Source of the DNA: Mauremys mutica
Taxonomy: Eukaryota > Chordata > Testudines > Geoemydidae
DNA length: 64,000 nucleotides
Assembly (NCBI RefSeq): GCF_020497125.1
Contig: NC_059081.1
Location: 20,679,105 to 20,743,104 of the forward strand
Reading direction: 5' to 3'
Each line of letters begins with the position of its first letter. Positions within the stretch are counted from its first letter, which is position 1. This document shows, piece by piece, positions 54,272 to 64,000 of the stretch. The notes under the pieces are model-generated. The model saw only the letters and a list, made by a program, of their open reading frames with translations. It had not been told where the DNA came from and searched no databases. A program made the position numbers and the translations under genes.

Positions 54272-54795
54272 AGAAATCATAGAAATGTAGGCATGCAATG
54301 CACCTTGCTAGTCATCTAGTCCAGTTCCTTGCAGGGAAGCAGGACTACATATTATCTAGATCATCCTTGACAGATATTTGTCTAACCTGTTCTTATAAAC
54401 CTCCAAATGCTGGAGATTCCACAACCTCACTAGATAATTTGTTCCAGTTCTTAACTAGGAAGTTTTTCCCAATGTCTAACCTAAATCTCCTTTGCTGCAA
54501 TTTAAGCCCATTCTTGTTCTGTCGTCAGTGGTTAGGAGAACAATTTAAATAACCTTTTACATACTTAAAGGCTGTTATCCTGTTGCCCATCAGTCTTCTC
54601 TTCTCCAGTCTAAACCTTTAATCATTTTTGTTGCTCTCCTCTAGACTTTCTCCAATTTGTCCATATCTTTCCCAAGGTGTGATGCCCAGAACTGTACACA
54701 GCTGAGACCTAATCAGCATGGAGCAGAGCCAAAGAATTACTTCTTGTGTCTTGCTTACAACACTCCTGCTAATACATCCCATTTGGAGTGGTGTG
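54272..54795 (-). mobile_element. CR1 LINE 3' fragment
   Basis: The plus strand shows the complement of a CR1 3' UTR and ORF2 end: aatcatagaaatgtagg, then gtcatctagtccagttcc, then ttgttgctctcctctagac. Same layout as 12931-14215 but shorter. Confidence 0.82.
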
Positions 54796-56286
54796 AGCAC
54801 TTGTTGCCAGTGAGTCCCAACGTGTGTTATGAGGCTGTGCCTGTCAGCACTGAACCTTATTATACAGTATGAGCTCCTAAATACAGTCTCATTGTTCCCA
54901 GCATGGCAATTTGACGTGCCCTAGTGTGTAGTACTGCAGCAATATAGATGGGAGCTTTGGGGGAAAAATGGTAACTTGCCACAGTTCCTACACTTGAAAC
55001 CAATGCACACTGGACATGCAAACTTGGAATCGTCTTAAAAACAATGTCCATTCTGGCCATTTACTCTCCCTTTGCTTGAATAAGATTGTAAAGGCACAAA
55101 AGGAAGAGTAGCCATAATTATCCTTCATATCCTTCAACCGAGAAACTCCTCTCTGACAAATTCCAGAGAAGAAGGAAAGGCGGTCTTGGAGTGTGGACAC
55201 ATATCAACAATAATACAGGAAGAACTACAGTTACTACAGTAAGTAATCTTTTTTTCTCATTTTGAGAATTGCTCATTTGGATATCTACTCTTTGGAGATT
55301 AAAAAGGAGAAGTAACCCTCCAGGAGATGGGTCTGAGGAGGAGTAGTTTAAAGTGACTTAAATTTTTTTCTCCTGAATTGGTAATCAGATTAGAGGGCAA
55401 CCCGAGGGAGCAATGCTACATAACATTGTATACAGAGTTCAAGGTAGCAGCTTTGCATATATCAGTGATGGACTCTGTGCAAAGGCATGCTGTGGAAGCT
55501 GCATTAGGGCTAAGTAAGAGTGTTTGGATATCTGTTGGTGGATGTCAAGTAATTAACAATCATGGTTATTTAGCTGAGTTGGACTGACACATGTGTCATT
55601 AAAAGTCTGGGGAACCTGCAATTAGGCTTGATCCTATACAGAAATAATTTAAGACCTCTAGATGTCTACAATATGGATCCTGACCTTCCCTGTTGGGAGT
55701 AATTAGGAAAATTGCAGGCTGGTTAATGAACTAATTCAGATGGAAATCATAGACCATTCTAGACAAGATGTACTAGACATTTTATCCCTATGGAAGACAG
55801 TTAGGGCTGCAGATTTGTCACAGCATTTTTTAAAATAAGAAATACAAAGCAGGCACGGTAAATTTAGTAAAAGTCATGGGTTTAGGGGGAAATGGTGTGT
55901 AAAGCCACGGTATATATCATACTGAGACACTTTTTGTGTGACCAAATTTGAGTGAGTAGCATTTGCTGCCTGGTGCACAGGGTTGCAATGCCATTCAGGT
56001 TTGGCCCAGACTTTCATCATCACTGAGGATTGGTCAGGCCAAACCTGAGAGGCACTGTGACTCCTTACACCCGGGTTGCAACACTAGAGTGGAGAACAAG
56101 GAGCAATTCTTCAGGACAGGTGACATTGCTGCGGAGTGAGGGTGGGATGGATTCACTCTCCAGCCATCTGCCCTCAGTTGCCACTCCTTATTGGGCCATT
56201 ACTATGGTTGCATTGCTGGGCAGAGGGCACTGCTGAAGGTGGTCAGTGTCCTTTCCCTCAAATTTGAAGTCACAGAAGTCATAGTA

Positions 56287-56474
56287 CACCTCTACCTCGA
56301 TATAACGCTGTCCTCGGGAGCCAAAAAATCTTACCGAATTATAGGTGAAACCGCGTTATATTGAACTTGCTTTGATCTGCCGGAGTGTGCAGCCTCGCCC
56401 CCCCGGAGCACTGCTTTACCATGTTAGATCCAAATTCATGTTATATTGGGTCAAGTTATATCGGGGTAGAGGTG
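56287..56474. mobile_element. Mariner/Tigger-type MITE with TA duplication
   Basis: The 188-bp element has inverted ends cacctctacctcgatataac and gttatatcggggtagaggtg, flanked by TA at 56285-56286 and 56475-56476. The TA duplication is the signature of the Tc1/mariner superfamily. Only non-coding interior. Confidence 0.9.
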
Positions 56475-59364
56475 TATCATGACAAACTTGCAGCCCTAAA
56501 TATGGTATAAGGAGATTCAGCCCTCAGGTTGGTGAACATCTGGGTTGATGTTATTGCTTTTAGGAGTGCCATTTTAACTGAGAAATGCAAAGAGTGCAGT
56601 CTGGCAAAGGCTTATAAGACACTGTAGCTTCCTGTGGACAAAATTCAAATGCCATAGTGGTCGCATTTCAAAACAATGGAAGGAACATGTGAAACTAGCC
56701 TTTCAGAAATGTGGTTACTGTCTGGTGAGTGAAAAAAAGGTCAACTCATATGTCTGAGGGTGGAAAACTGAGATAGCCAAGTGGATCCTGACAGACTGAA
56801 ACAATTTTTTTTATTGTTGCAGTTGCATCCAAATAAAATAGGGCTCAAGGGATGTTTCAGATCTTCCCCCTTTTGATCTTCCCAGATGGAAAAAGTTTTC
56901 CACCTCATTAAGTATGTTTCTCTGGTCAAAAGCATCAGATTTTCCAACTGGATATTTTAAACTACAGTAAACCACTGTAGATCTAATGCTTCCAGAAATC
57001 AAGAAGCCAAGCTGTCAGATAGAAAATTCAGAATTAGTACAAAAATCTTGTCCTGAACCTGTGTCAAGAGATCTGGCAGTTTCAGAAGACTTAAAGGCCC
57101 AAAGTCATTTCCAGGAGAAGAACTAAAACTATTGAGCCCAGGCCAGAGCTATTATCAATATCTAAACTCCATCCTGTCTGACTTTCATAATACTCTTCTG
57201 GATCAATAGAACTGGGGGGAGGAAATAGAAAATAGAGGATTTCCTGACCCGAAATCCAAAAGTAAATCATCTGTGAGTGATGCTGCACTGCCTCTAGACT
57301 ATCCCGAGACATCTGGCATTCTTCTCTCTCTCTCTGGTGACAAAGACCTAGGGCTTTGCCCTGTTTTGGGACAAATAATGAAGGACTGAGTCCACAATTT
57401 AGTACTTGTATTGCTTAAGGAGTTTGGCAAGACATTGTTTTTCCTTGGCAGAGGAACCATTGGCCATTGGAATGAACTGATGGTGGATGCTGCAAACACA
57501 GTGTAACTTCATGATGAAAATTAACTGTTTTGTGTTAAACTACCTGTTAAATTGTCCAAAGTAGGTAACAGATAATAAAAGGTCATTTTAACCTATACAT
57601 ATATTGTGCAAAAATGTCATTAGCTTCAGGTATTTTGAGGTTTAGGAGTCTCTGTGTTTCATTACCATAGTGTTTGCCTGCATCTAAGCTGGCATCCTCC
57701 ATTTGTTTAGAAACTTTGCCTCTACTAGCTATGGACTGCTCATAAAAAAATCGGTTCAGACCTATGTCAATGGAGTAGACTGCACCAGTGTGCAAATTCT
57801 CTTTTAGATGCCAGGCAGCATTGTTCACCAGTGGCTCTCCATGTCCCATAAACTAGGGATGCTCTTGGAAAGCACCCTACATACAGTGCCAAATCGCTGA
57901 AAGGTATGACATTCCTGAAGTATAAGACTCCCAAGATACAGTGACAAGTTGTTCTGGACCTGGACTCTGCTGGCATGGTGCCTTCTCAGTGCAATAGTGC
58001 TGAGCATATCTACAACACTAGCACCATTCCTTGCCATGTGAAGGCCCTCCTGACTTTTAATGACAATTAATGTTGAGCCTATTTGGTAAATTGATTCCCC
58101 TGATCACTGGCACTGCACCTGTGGTGCTAAGCCTCTCCAGTGAATCTGCACAACTTATTGTCAAAACCCAGTCTGTCCGGCACACTGGGGCTAGTAACTA
58201 TAATTGCCATGGTTGTGGCACCCACACATATTGGTGCATGAGCACACATATTTTTGATGAATTGGCACCTAGATTTTCTTCTCCACTAGATTTATAGGGC
58301 AGAGTGTATCATGAGTTTCTAAAGTGGCCATTGCCATTATTTCAAAACATCTGTAGGCACAGTTTTAAAACACGTGTTCACTGGTAATCTTGAATATATT
58401 TTTGTCCATCTTACTTAGCTCCTCAGAGCATCCAATGCAAATAAACTTAGAGTATCAGCAGCTCTTTGAACCTCAAAGTGGTGACAATAAGTAATTCTAA
58501 AGTGTTGCACAGAATGACTTCTCAAGTCATCCCTTAATACAGCCTTGAAGTGCCATGGAACATCTTCAAGGTGCCAAAGCTTCATAAAATATATCAGGAC
58601 TGGTTTACGATGCCAATCTGGATGGCAGATAGAATTGGAATAAAAAAAATAATAATATATAAATTCATGTAAAGTGCACAGAAAGCTTTTAAAGTTCTCC
58701 TGGATTGAAATAATGCCTTCAAGCAAGATGCTCCTTCAGAAATAAGAAAAGAAGTGAAATGCTGAAAAGATTGACATTTTGGGAACACAGAAGCCAAATG
58801 GTTGAATAACGGAGTAAACACACACCGAAATCTTTATTATGAACTGGCTGGAAACCAGAACAATAGATAGAGTATATCTGTCATCTGTCTAAAGAACATT
58901 TAGACTGGGCACTGGCTTCTGGGAGCTATTCTCTGATTGTGCTCAGGCAGGATCTAGAATTTTCAAGCACATGGGAGTGCATATAGTCGGAGCATACTCA
59001 ACTGATTGAACACCAAGGATGACTTACAGGTACCTCAGAGAGCTAAAAAACTTGAGACCCCCATGAGACCCTTGAGAGTAGGAATCCTACAATGATGATA
59101 TCTTTAAAGAAATACATATTTACTAAATATATAAACAACAGTACTCTAATCACTTTGCTGCGTTTAGTGGAATTCCTGAAATGTCAGCTACAGCCAGATT
59201 CCAGATCCCTTTGCACTACATCCCCCCTTTGGAACTGGGGGAAAGAAACTGCCCCTATACCGTTACCTGTTTCTATCATAAACATATTGGCACTTGACAA
59301 ATAATTTAAAAGCTTGAAGACAGGTCCATTGTAAGATTTGATGGGAATCCTCATTGTTGCCCCT

Positions 59365-59458
59365 GCATCCGACGAAGTGGATATTCACCTACAAAAGCTC
59401 ATGCTCCAATACGTCTGTTAGTCTATAAGGTGCCATAGGACTCTTTCCTGTCTTTATT
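59365..59458 (+). mobile_element. Penelope-like tail with hammerhead-like motif
   Basis: gcatccgacgaagtgg followed by a complementary stem, then aaaagctcatgctcc and gtctgttagtctataaggtgcc. Compared with the hammerhead core, U4 reads C and the GAAA box reads AAAA, so it should not cleave. Confidence 0.6.
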
Positions 59459-60424
59459 GTTATCTTCTCCTATTGTTCTCATCTTACCATGTAAGTCATT
59501 TGAAGCAGCCAGTCCATATGGGTCTGTACTGTAAAACACCATGCACATCTCTGATGCTATATAAGCAATAGAATAAATAAATATTAACAAATAATGGGCC
59601 TCAAGAAGAAGTTGAACCTTGTTCTGAAGTTTGTGAATCATCTCTTCAGATTGTGAAGGTTGCCCCCAAGCAAACCTTGGTCAGTGTGACATTCCACCTT
59701 TCTTAATTTATGCCCCAACTGCTCTAGGATTGGAAGACCATCAAGATTATTGATTTGAACATGGATTCTGAGTTCCTCTAAGCAGAGAGAGTAGTCTTCT
59801 CTTGTATCAACTGTGACACCTTGCCCTATAAGGCTGATATGCAGAGTAAAGGAATTTGAAAATTTCCAGCTCAAATGCTGTTCTTCTATAGTTTGCAGGG
59901 CATGGATAAAGAACAATGATGTGTCTAGGAAGAGAGGACCACGTGATACCTGTGATGTTGGGAATAGGTTCTACAAAAGAAGGGAAATGCCCCCTGTGAT
60001 GGTACAAATACTTCCCGCAAAAGCTTGTGGCATATGAACACTGCTGACAGTAAAGAAAGTCCACACAGTGTTCCCTCCGAGATGTCATGGGACCCACCAC
60101 AGAAGAGGAGGAGCTGGCATCAAAGGACGATAAAGCAGGTGCACTGGTTGTCATTCTGTTATGGCTGCTGCCTCTGAGGTATTGAGGTGCTTGAGCTGAC
60201 TGTGGCAGGAGCAGGGCTGATTTGGTTGCCCCATTCCTCCCCGTTTCACCAAGGAAGCAGCTCTCGTGCTGCCTCTTACAATGAATGGTACGGTGCATTT
60301 GGGAGTGGGCAACTTTTCTCCAATGCCCATTTAGTCTTGGTGATGTGGATGAAACCTTCCCATTCCTAGGACAAATTAACCAGCTTGGTAGTTGTTTCAC
60401 TTGCAGGATACAAAAACACCAGAG

Positions 60425-60633
60425 TATCAGAGGGGTAGCCGTGTTAGTCTGGTTCTGTAAAAGCAGCAAAGAATCCTGTGGCACCTTATAGACTAACAGA
60501 CGTTTTGCAGCATGAGCTTTCGTGGGTGAATACCCACTTCTTCGGATGCAAGTGAAGAAGTGGGTATTCACCCACGAAAGCTCATGCTGCAAAACGTCTG
60601 TTAGTCTATAAGGTGCCACAGGATTCTTTGCTG
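60425..60633. mobile_element. Penelope-like inverted dimer with 14-bp target duplication
   Basis: Two head-to-head copies of one tail sequence form a long foldback: the left copy is on minus (from about 60546 back to 60425) and the right on plus (60547-60633). The left carries the full end (gactaacacggctacccctc on minus). The insertion is flanked by caaaaacaccagag at 60411-60424 and 60634-60647. Each copy has a perfect stem GTGGGT/ACCCAC and a GAAA box as in hammerhead ribozymes. Core positions differ (C for U4 on the left, G for C3 on the right) and the cleavage site reads UG. Confidence 0.8.
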
Positions 60634-60805
60634 CAAAAACACCAGAGGATTCTGAGAGGGCAAGGCCCTTAGGTACAGATTCAAATGCTCTATTTCCATC
60701 TAATGGCAGGGAGAAAGTACTTCCAAATGACTGGACTGCACTGGAGGAACAAAGAGAAAAATAAGTGTTTATCTGGAACACTATTTTCACATTACCTCCC
60801 CACAA

Positions 60806-61780
60806 TGCTTAATCGTATAACAGATTTAACACTACAACATAAGGAAATTATGATAAGCATACATAAGGCTTCTGCTAACATAAAAAAAATCACATATGCT
60901 TCACTCTTAAAATCCCTTGATGTTCATATATATTTCAGTTACCCATGTACAAGCCATAGATGATAGGAACTTTAGCAATGCCTAATATAGATAGCAACCT
61001 CATGTTTTAGAAACCTCATTATTTTAGAAGCCATACATGGATCATCTCTAACTGTGCTCACACGTGCATCCATGCTCACATTCACATAAAGCGAGAAAGC
61101 ATGCACACACAAGGCATTTTAGCTTTTGTCTACATACTGGTCCAGATTATCAATAGATTGGGTTTGGACATTTTGTGCACACATATCTACTTGTTTTTTG
61201 CATGCACATTACTAAGCACTCACAAATTCCCGAGTTCTGCATACATATGTGGTGGATGCACATATACGTGTACCCAACATACTGAAAATTAAGCCTAAGA
61301 CTATTGCAGATAAACACACTGGCATAGTTTTGAACAGGGGCTGTATGACAGATTTTCTCCTGTACCAAGAACTTCTTGATGCAGAATGGTGAGGTCAGCC
61401 AGTCAGATACGGTATGTATATACTGCTTACTATGGCACAGTCTGGCAGTATGAACATATATAGATTACTGATAATGTATTTACTTTATATATTAACTCTA
61501 TTATTAACTCTTATTTTTTTAAAAGAGTCAGCTAAAAATTTATATAGCTTTAGCCCCAAATAAGTATGCACAAAATTGTGCTCAGCAGGAACATCATTAG
61601 ATTACAAACAAATATTACAACAAATTTAGAAAATGAACAATTATCTCATTCAACAGTAAATTAGAATATTAAATCTTCTACAAATTCTGGTCTTCATTCC
61701 CTATAGGGAATAAAAATTTCTGTCCTATTATTCAGACTGAGATTTTTCTCATTGTTAACTGCTTTTTAAATTATACTTGC
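60806..61780. other. LRP2 intron, unassigned
   Basis: Purine/pyrimidine-alternating stretches with many cacac and tgcac words (61060-61300). No exon or repeat class recognised. Confidence 0.4.
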
Positions 61781-61903
61781 CACATTCCAATGACTCATCA
61801 GATCCATCTCCACAGTCATCATCGTGATCACATACAAACTGTTTGGGAATGCAGACTTTATTACGGCATGTGAAAGAGTTCTCATCACAAGTGTTATTAG
61901 GAG
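61781..61903 (-). CDS. LRP2: LRP2 exon: LDLa repeat, GC splice donor
   Basis: This 123-bp exon is phase 1 at both ends. It encodes NNTC then a six-cysteine LDLa repeat with the calcium motif [12 protein letters not shown] and ends in LEC. The acceptor is TTTCCTCAG. The donor reads GAATGTG|GCAAGT. Reading on to the GT four bases later would break the frame into exon 52156-52016, so a GC-AG intron is the only choice that keeps the conserved Cys-Gly-Tyr-Arg junction. Confidence 0.94.
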
Positions 61904-63035
61904 CTGAGGAAAAAACAGCACATAAGAAAAAATAAGGAACACACAGAACAACAAGACCTACAGATACTTTACTTATTAGAAAAACAAGTGAAGTAAATTA
62001 ACTGGTGCTCAATGACTGATTCACAACAAATAATCACGCACTTTGTCAGGCATACACCAAGTAGCATACGATACCAGAAGGTGCTACTTGCCCCCAAAAT
62101 AAGGAATACAAAAGTTGATTCAAAGATTCAAATGTAATTAAAAAAATAATCAAAACAAGAAAAAACACCAACAGAGCGGGGGCACTTGGTAACACCCAGC
62201 ACTGCCTCATTTGGGGAAGGATGTTCTGCAAAGAACTCCTCCTGGTTACACTACTTCTGAATGACAGCTCTGTAAATGTCTCTGTAACTCTCTGGAGAAT
62301 AACCCACCCCAGACCTCATGCAATAATGGATACATAGTCAACTAAGAGAAAATTATCTGAACATTTTCAAACTTATAAACTAGTTTAGTTAAGCAAATAC
62401 AGATAAAATACAAACCCACCTAAATTACTGACCAAACCCCAGACGTCCTTAATCGGATTATAACACATATAGCTACATAAAAGAAAGTGGATACCAAGAA
62501 CAAAAGATGGGGAAGCAGCACATTATAAAGTACCAGAAGTAGAGATGAGAATAATTAACATGACTAAATTATAGATACAATTGTCTCTTACTCCTCTATG
62601 AAAACAGCTAATTTTTGTGATTTCAAAAATATACTTTTTTCTTGCTAAAAGCATGTAAAATGCATAATCAATAATAAAGCTTCCACTTTTGTCTAATGTG
62701 AAAAAAAGGAACAAATACTTGAAACATATACAATGCGCTACATATAGTGGACTAGATCCTCAGTTAGTGTCAATCAATATATCTTCACTGAAGTCAATGG
62801 AGCTATGCTGATTTAATTAAGCTGGGGATCTGGCCCCCAGTCTATGACTGACGAATCTCTACTCACTGATGGTTTACAGTATTTCATATGTTGCACCATG
62901 CAGCCAAATACTCCATCTGGTAATGGGTAGAAGGCCCACAGCAGGAAATAAAAGACACAAACAAGTACCATGAACAGAGAAAAAAAGTCAAAATATTGTT
63001 TTAAATGTATAAGTTTAAGCACAAAAATCCCATAC
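61904..63035. other. LRP2 intron; palindromic MITE at about 62750-62838
   Basis: Around 62750-62838 the sequence tagatcctcagttagtgtca is mirrored by the complement of ttaattaagctggggatctggcc. The centre is gaagtcaatgg, a palindromic repeat type common in amniotes. The rest is unassigned. Confidence 0.45.
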
Positions 63036-63164
63036 CACAGCCTGCTGTAGAGAGTTCATCACTTCCATTAGGACAGTCCCTTTCACCATCACAAAGCCAG
63101 TGTTGAGGGACACAGGCATGGGAACCTAGGCAACTGAATGTGTCTGCAGCACAGGTTACCGATC
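63036..63164 (-). CDS. LRP2: LRP2 exon: LDLa repeat
   Basis: This 129-bp exon is phase 1 at both ends (acceptor TTTTTTCAG|GA, donor TGTG|GTATGG). It encodes a six-cysteine LDLa repeat from VTC to AGC, with ligand-contact W in QHWLC and the calcium motif [16 protein letters not shown] is a possible glycosylation site. It is the most 5' exon of LRP2 in the window. Confidence 0.94.
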
Positions 63165-64000
63165 CTGAAAAAAATTATACCGATTAGTGTTGCTAAATCC
63201 CAATTAAATAATTTTTGTGAGGTTTATAAATAATAGTTATAGGAGAGAGGGGTTTTTTTTCTTTTCCTTTAAAAGAAAGCTGAAAATAACAGATTTTCCT
63301 CTGTACAGTACTCTAAAAATTCAGATTAGGATTGTATTCTAAATTAAAGGTTTGAATATCTACCCTTCCTTCTATATACTTGCACACTATTCACGCTTTC
63401 ATTCACCTCTTTCATAAATGAAAGAGGCAAGCTATCTTACTATACTTCATGTAATGTATTTAGTAGAACAATTTTAGAAAGCATAGACAGATGTTTTAGG
63501 CAACTATTATGTATTTAGATTTATTGGATAAGGATCCTGATCCTGAGAGGTGCTAACAACCCTCAGCTCTGCTCATCACTGTCAACTTCCATGGCAGTTC
63601 AGGATCAGGCCCCAAATGCATGCTCAGGCCCCAAATCAGGGCCCAAATGCCCAGCATTTAACAGTGAATGCGAGGTAAGAAGAATCCCAACAGTTTCAAC
63701 TGATGTACTTCTTTTTCCTGGAAAGTTCTTTATCTTTAGCACTTTATAAAACTTTTACCAGCATAAAGAAAATAATTTTTCATTGCTTAAGGTTGGCTTT
63801 TTCATCTTTGTTTTAAAACAGACTTTCCTCTAGAACAGATTTTTATTTATCCTTTGGTACTTAAAGAATTTTTTAAGGGATTGCTTTTATGTAATCCATC
63901 ATTATTATGTCTCTTCTCAGGTATAGCAAATTGGCATATATTAAGAAGAGAAAGTAGATTTCCATTCACGCCTTTGAACGCTTACTACAAAAGTTAAATG
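63165..64000. other. LRP2 intron; possible MITE near 63525-63660
   Basis: ggatcctgatcctgag and caggatcaggcccc at either side of 63540-63615 form inverted ends of a small repeat; gctcaggccccaaat is then tandemly repeated. The remainder is unassigned. Confidence 0.35.

Larger units (their letters stand above)
54969..60805 (-). mobile_element. DIRS-E: degenerate DIRS-type retrotransposon
   Basis: Arm-like sequences occur at about 54969-55060 and 55195-55245 (agaactacagttactacagtaagtaatc). They are followed by terminal-repeat-like ttttgagaattgctcat. The segment at 55380-55530 aligns by eye with the recombinase region of DIRS-A near 14545-14640. Gag-like frames lie at 59916-59638 and 60805-59807; the latter contains an S/A-rich block (SSFDASSSSSVVGP) and runs through a later insertion, so it is not an intact protein. 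The 5' end was not located. Contains a mariner-type MITE and two Penelope-like pieces. Confidence 0.6.

Noticed and set aside
59807..60805. A 332-codon minus-strand open frame
   Set aside because: It runs through the Penelope-like dimer and its target duplication, so its N-terminal third is not gag. It is a chance fusion inside a dead DIRS copy, not a host gene.
61775..61781. Alternative GT donor four bases after the exon end (gcaa|gtataa)
   Set aside because: It would add four bases and break the frame into the next exon, losing the conserved Cys-Gly-Tyr-Arg junction.

Overview
This window is vertebrate nuclear DNA, most likely from a hidden-necked (cryptodiran) turtle. The organism call rests on the repeats: tRNA-Lys-type SINEs that share a CR1-like 3' tail, many CR1 LINEs, several DIRS-type tyrosine-recombinase retrotransposons and Penelope-like fragments. 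The only host gene seen is on the minus strand. It is an internal part of LRP2 (megalin), the giant endocytic receptor of absorptive epithelia. Its exons are small (86-200 bp) and lie in introns of 1-12 kb, so almost all of the window is intronic.

Nine consecutive LRP2 exons are present, read from high to low coordinate: 63164-63036, 61903-61781, 52156-52016, 49373-49186, 41546-41363, 33047-32962, 21174-21052, 8876-8695 and 1751-1552. All phases join without a gap to give about 452 codons. They encode four complete LDL-receptor class A repeats, one EGF-like domain, one calcium-binding EGF-like domain and the first part of a YWTD beta-propeller. One intron (52157-61780) has a GC-AG boundary. 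The gene runs off both ends of the window.

Layout by intron. 1752-8694: small MITEs, simple repeats and a hairpin-forming inverted repeat. 8877-21051: a hAT-like MITE, a Penelope-like fragment, then a DIRS element (DIRS-A) broken by a solo LTR with target duplication, a CR1 that itself carries a MITE, a perfect 68-bp palindrome, a minisatellite-bearing MITE and a second solo LTR. 21175-32961: two tRNA-derived SINE insertions flank exon 21052-21174 (one in each adjoining intron), then an unclassified old repeat tract and DIRS-B with a probable nested LTR. 33048-41362: DIRS-C, about 6.2 kb, bounded by inverted terminal repeats and containing a CR1 tail. 41547-49185: DIRS-D, split by a 2.8-kb CR1 LINE with long RT and endonuclease remnants, then a second CR1 tail and a very CpG-rich MITE. 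49374-61780: two more CR1 copies and DIRS-E, which carries a mariner/Tigger-type MITE and a Penelope-like inverted dimer with a 14-bp target duplication.

All five DIRS copies point the same way as LRP2 transcription. All appear dead: stops, frameshifts, a missing RT segment in DIRS-A, and catalytic aspartates replaced by asparagines in DIRS-C. I found no independent host gene, no tRNA or rRNA gene and no CRISPR array. The most unusual items are the nested DIRS architecture with splice-donor-like arms, the 68-bp palindrome, the Penelope inverted dimer with hammerhead-like sequence, the GC-AG intron and the triple-hairpin CpG-rich MITE.
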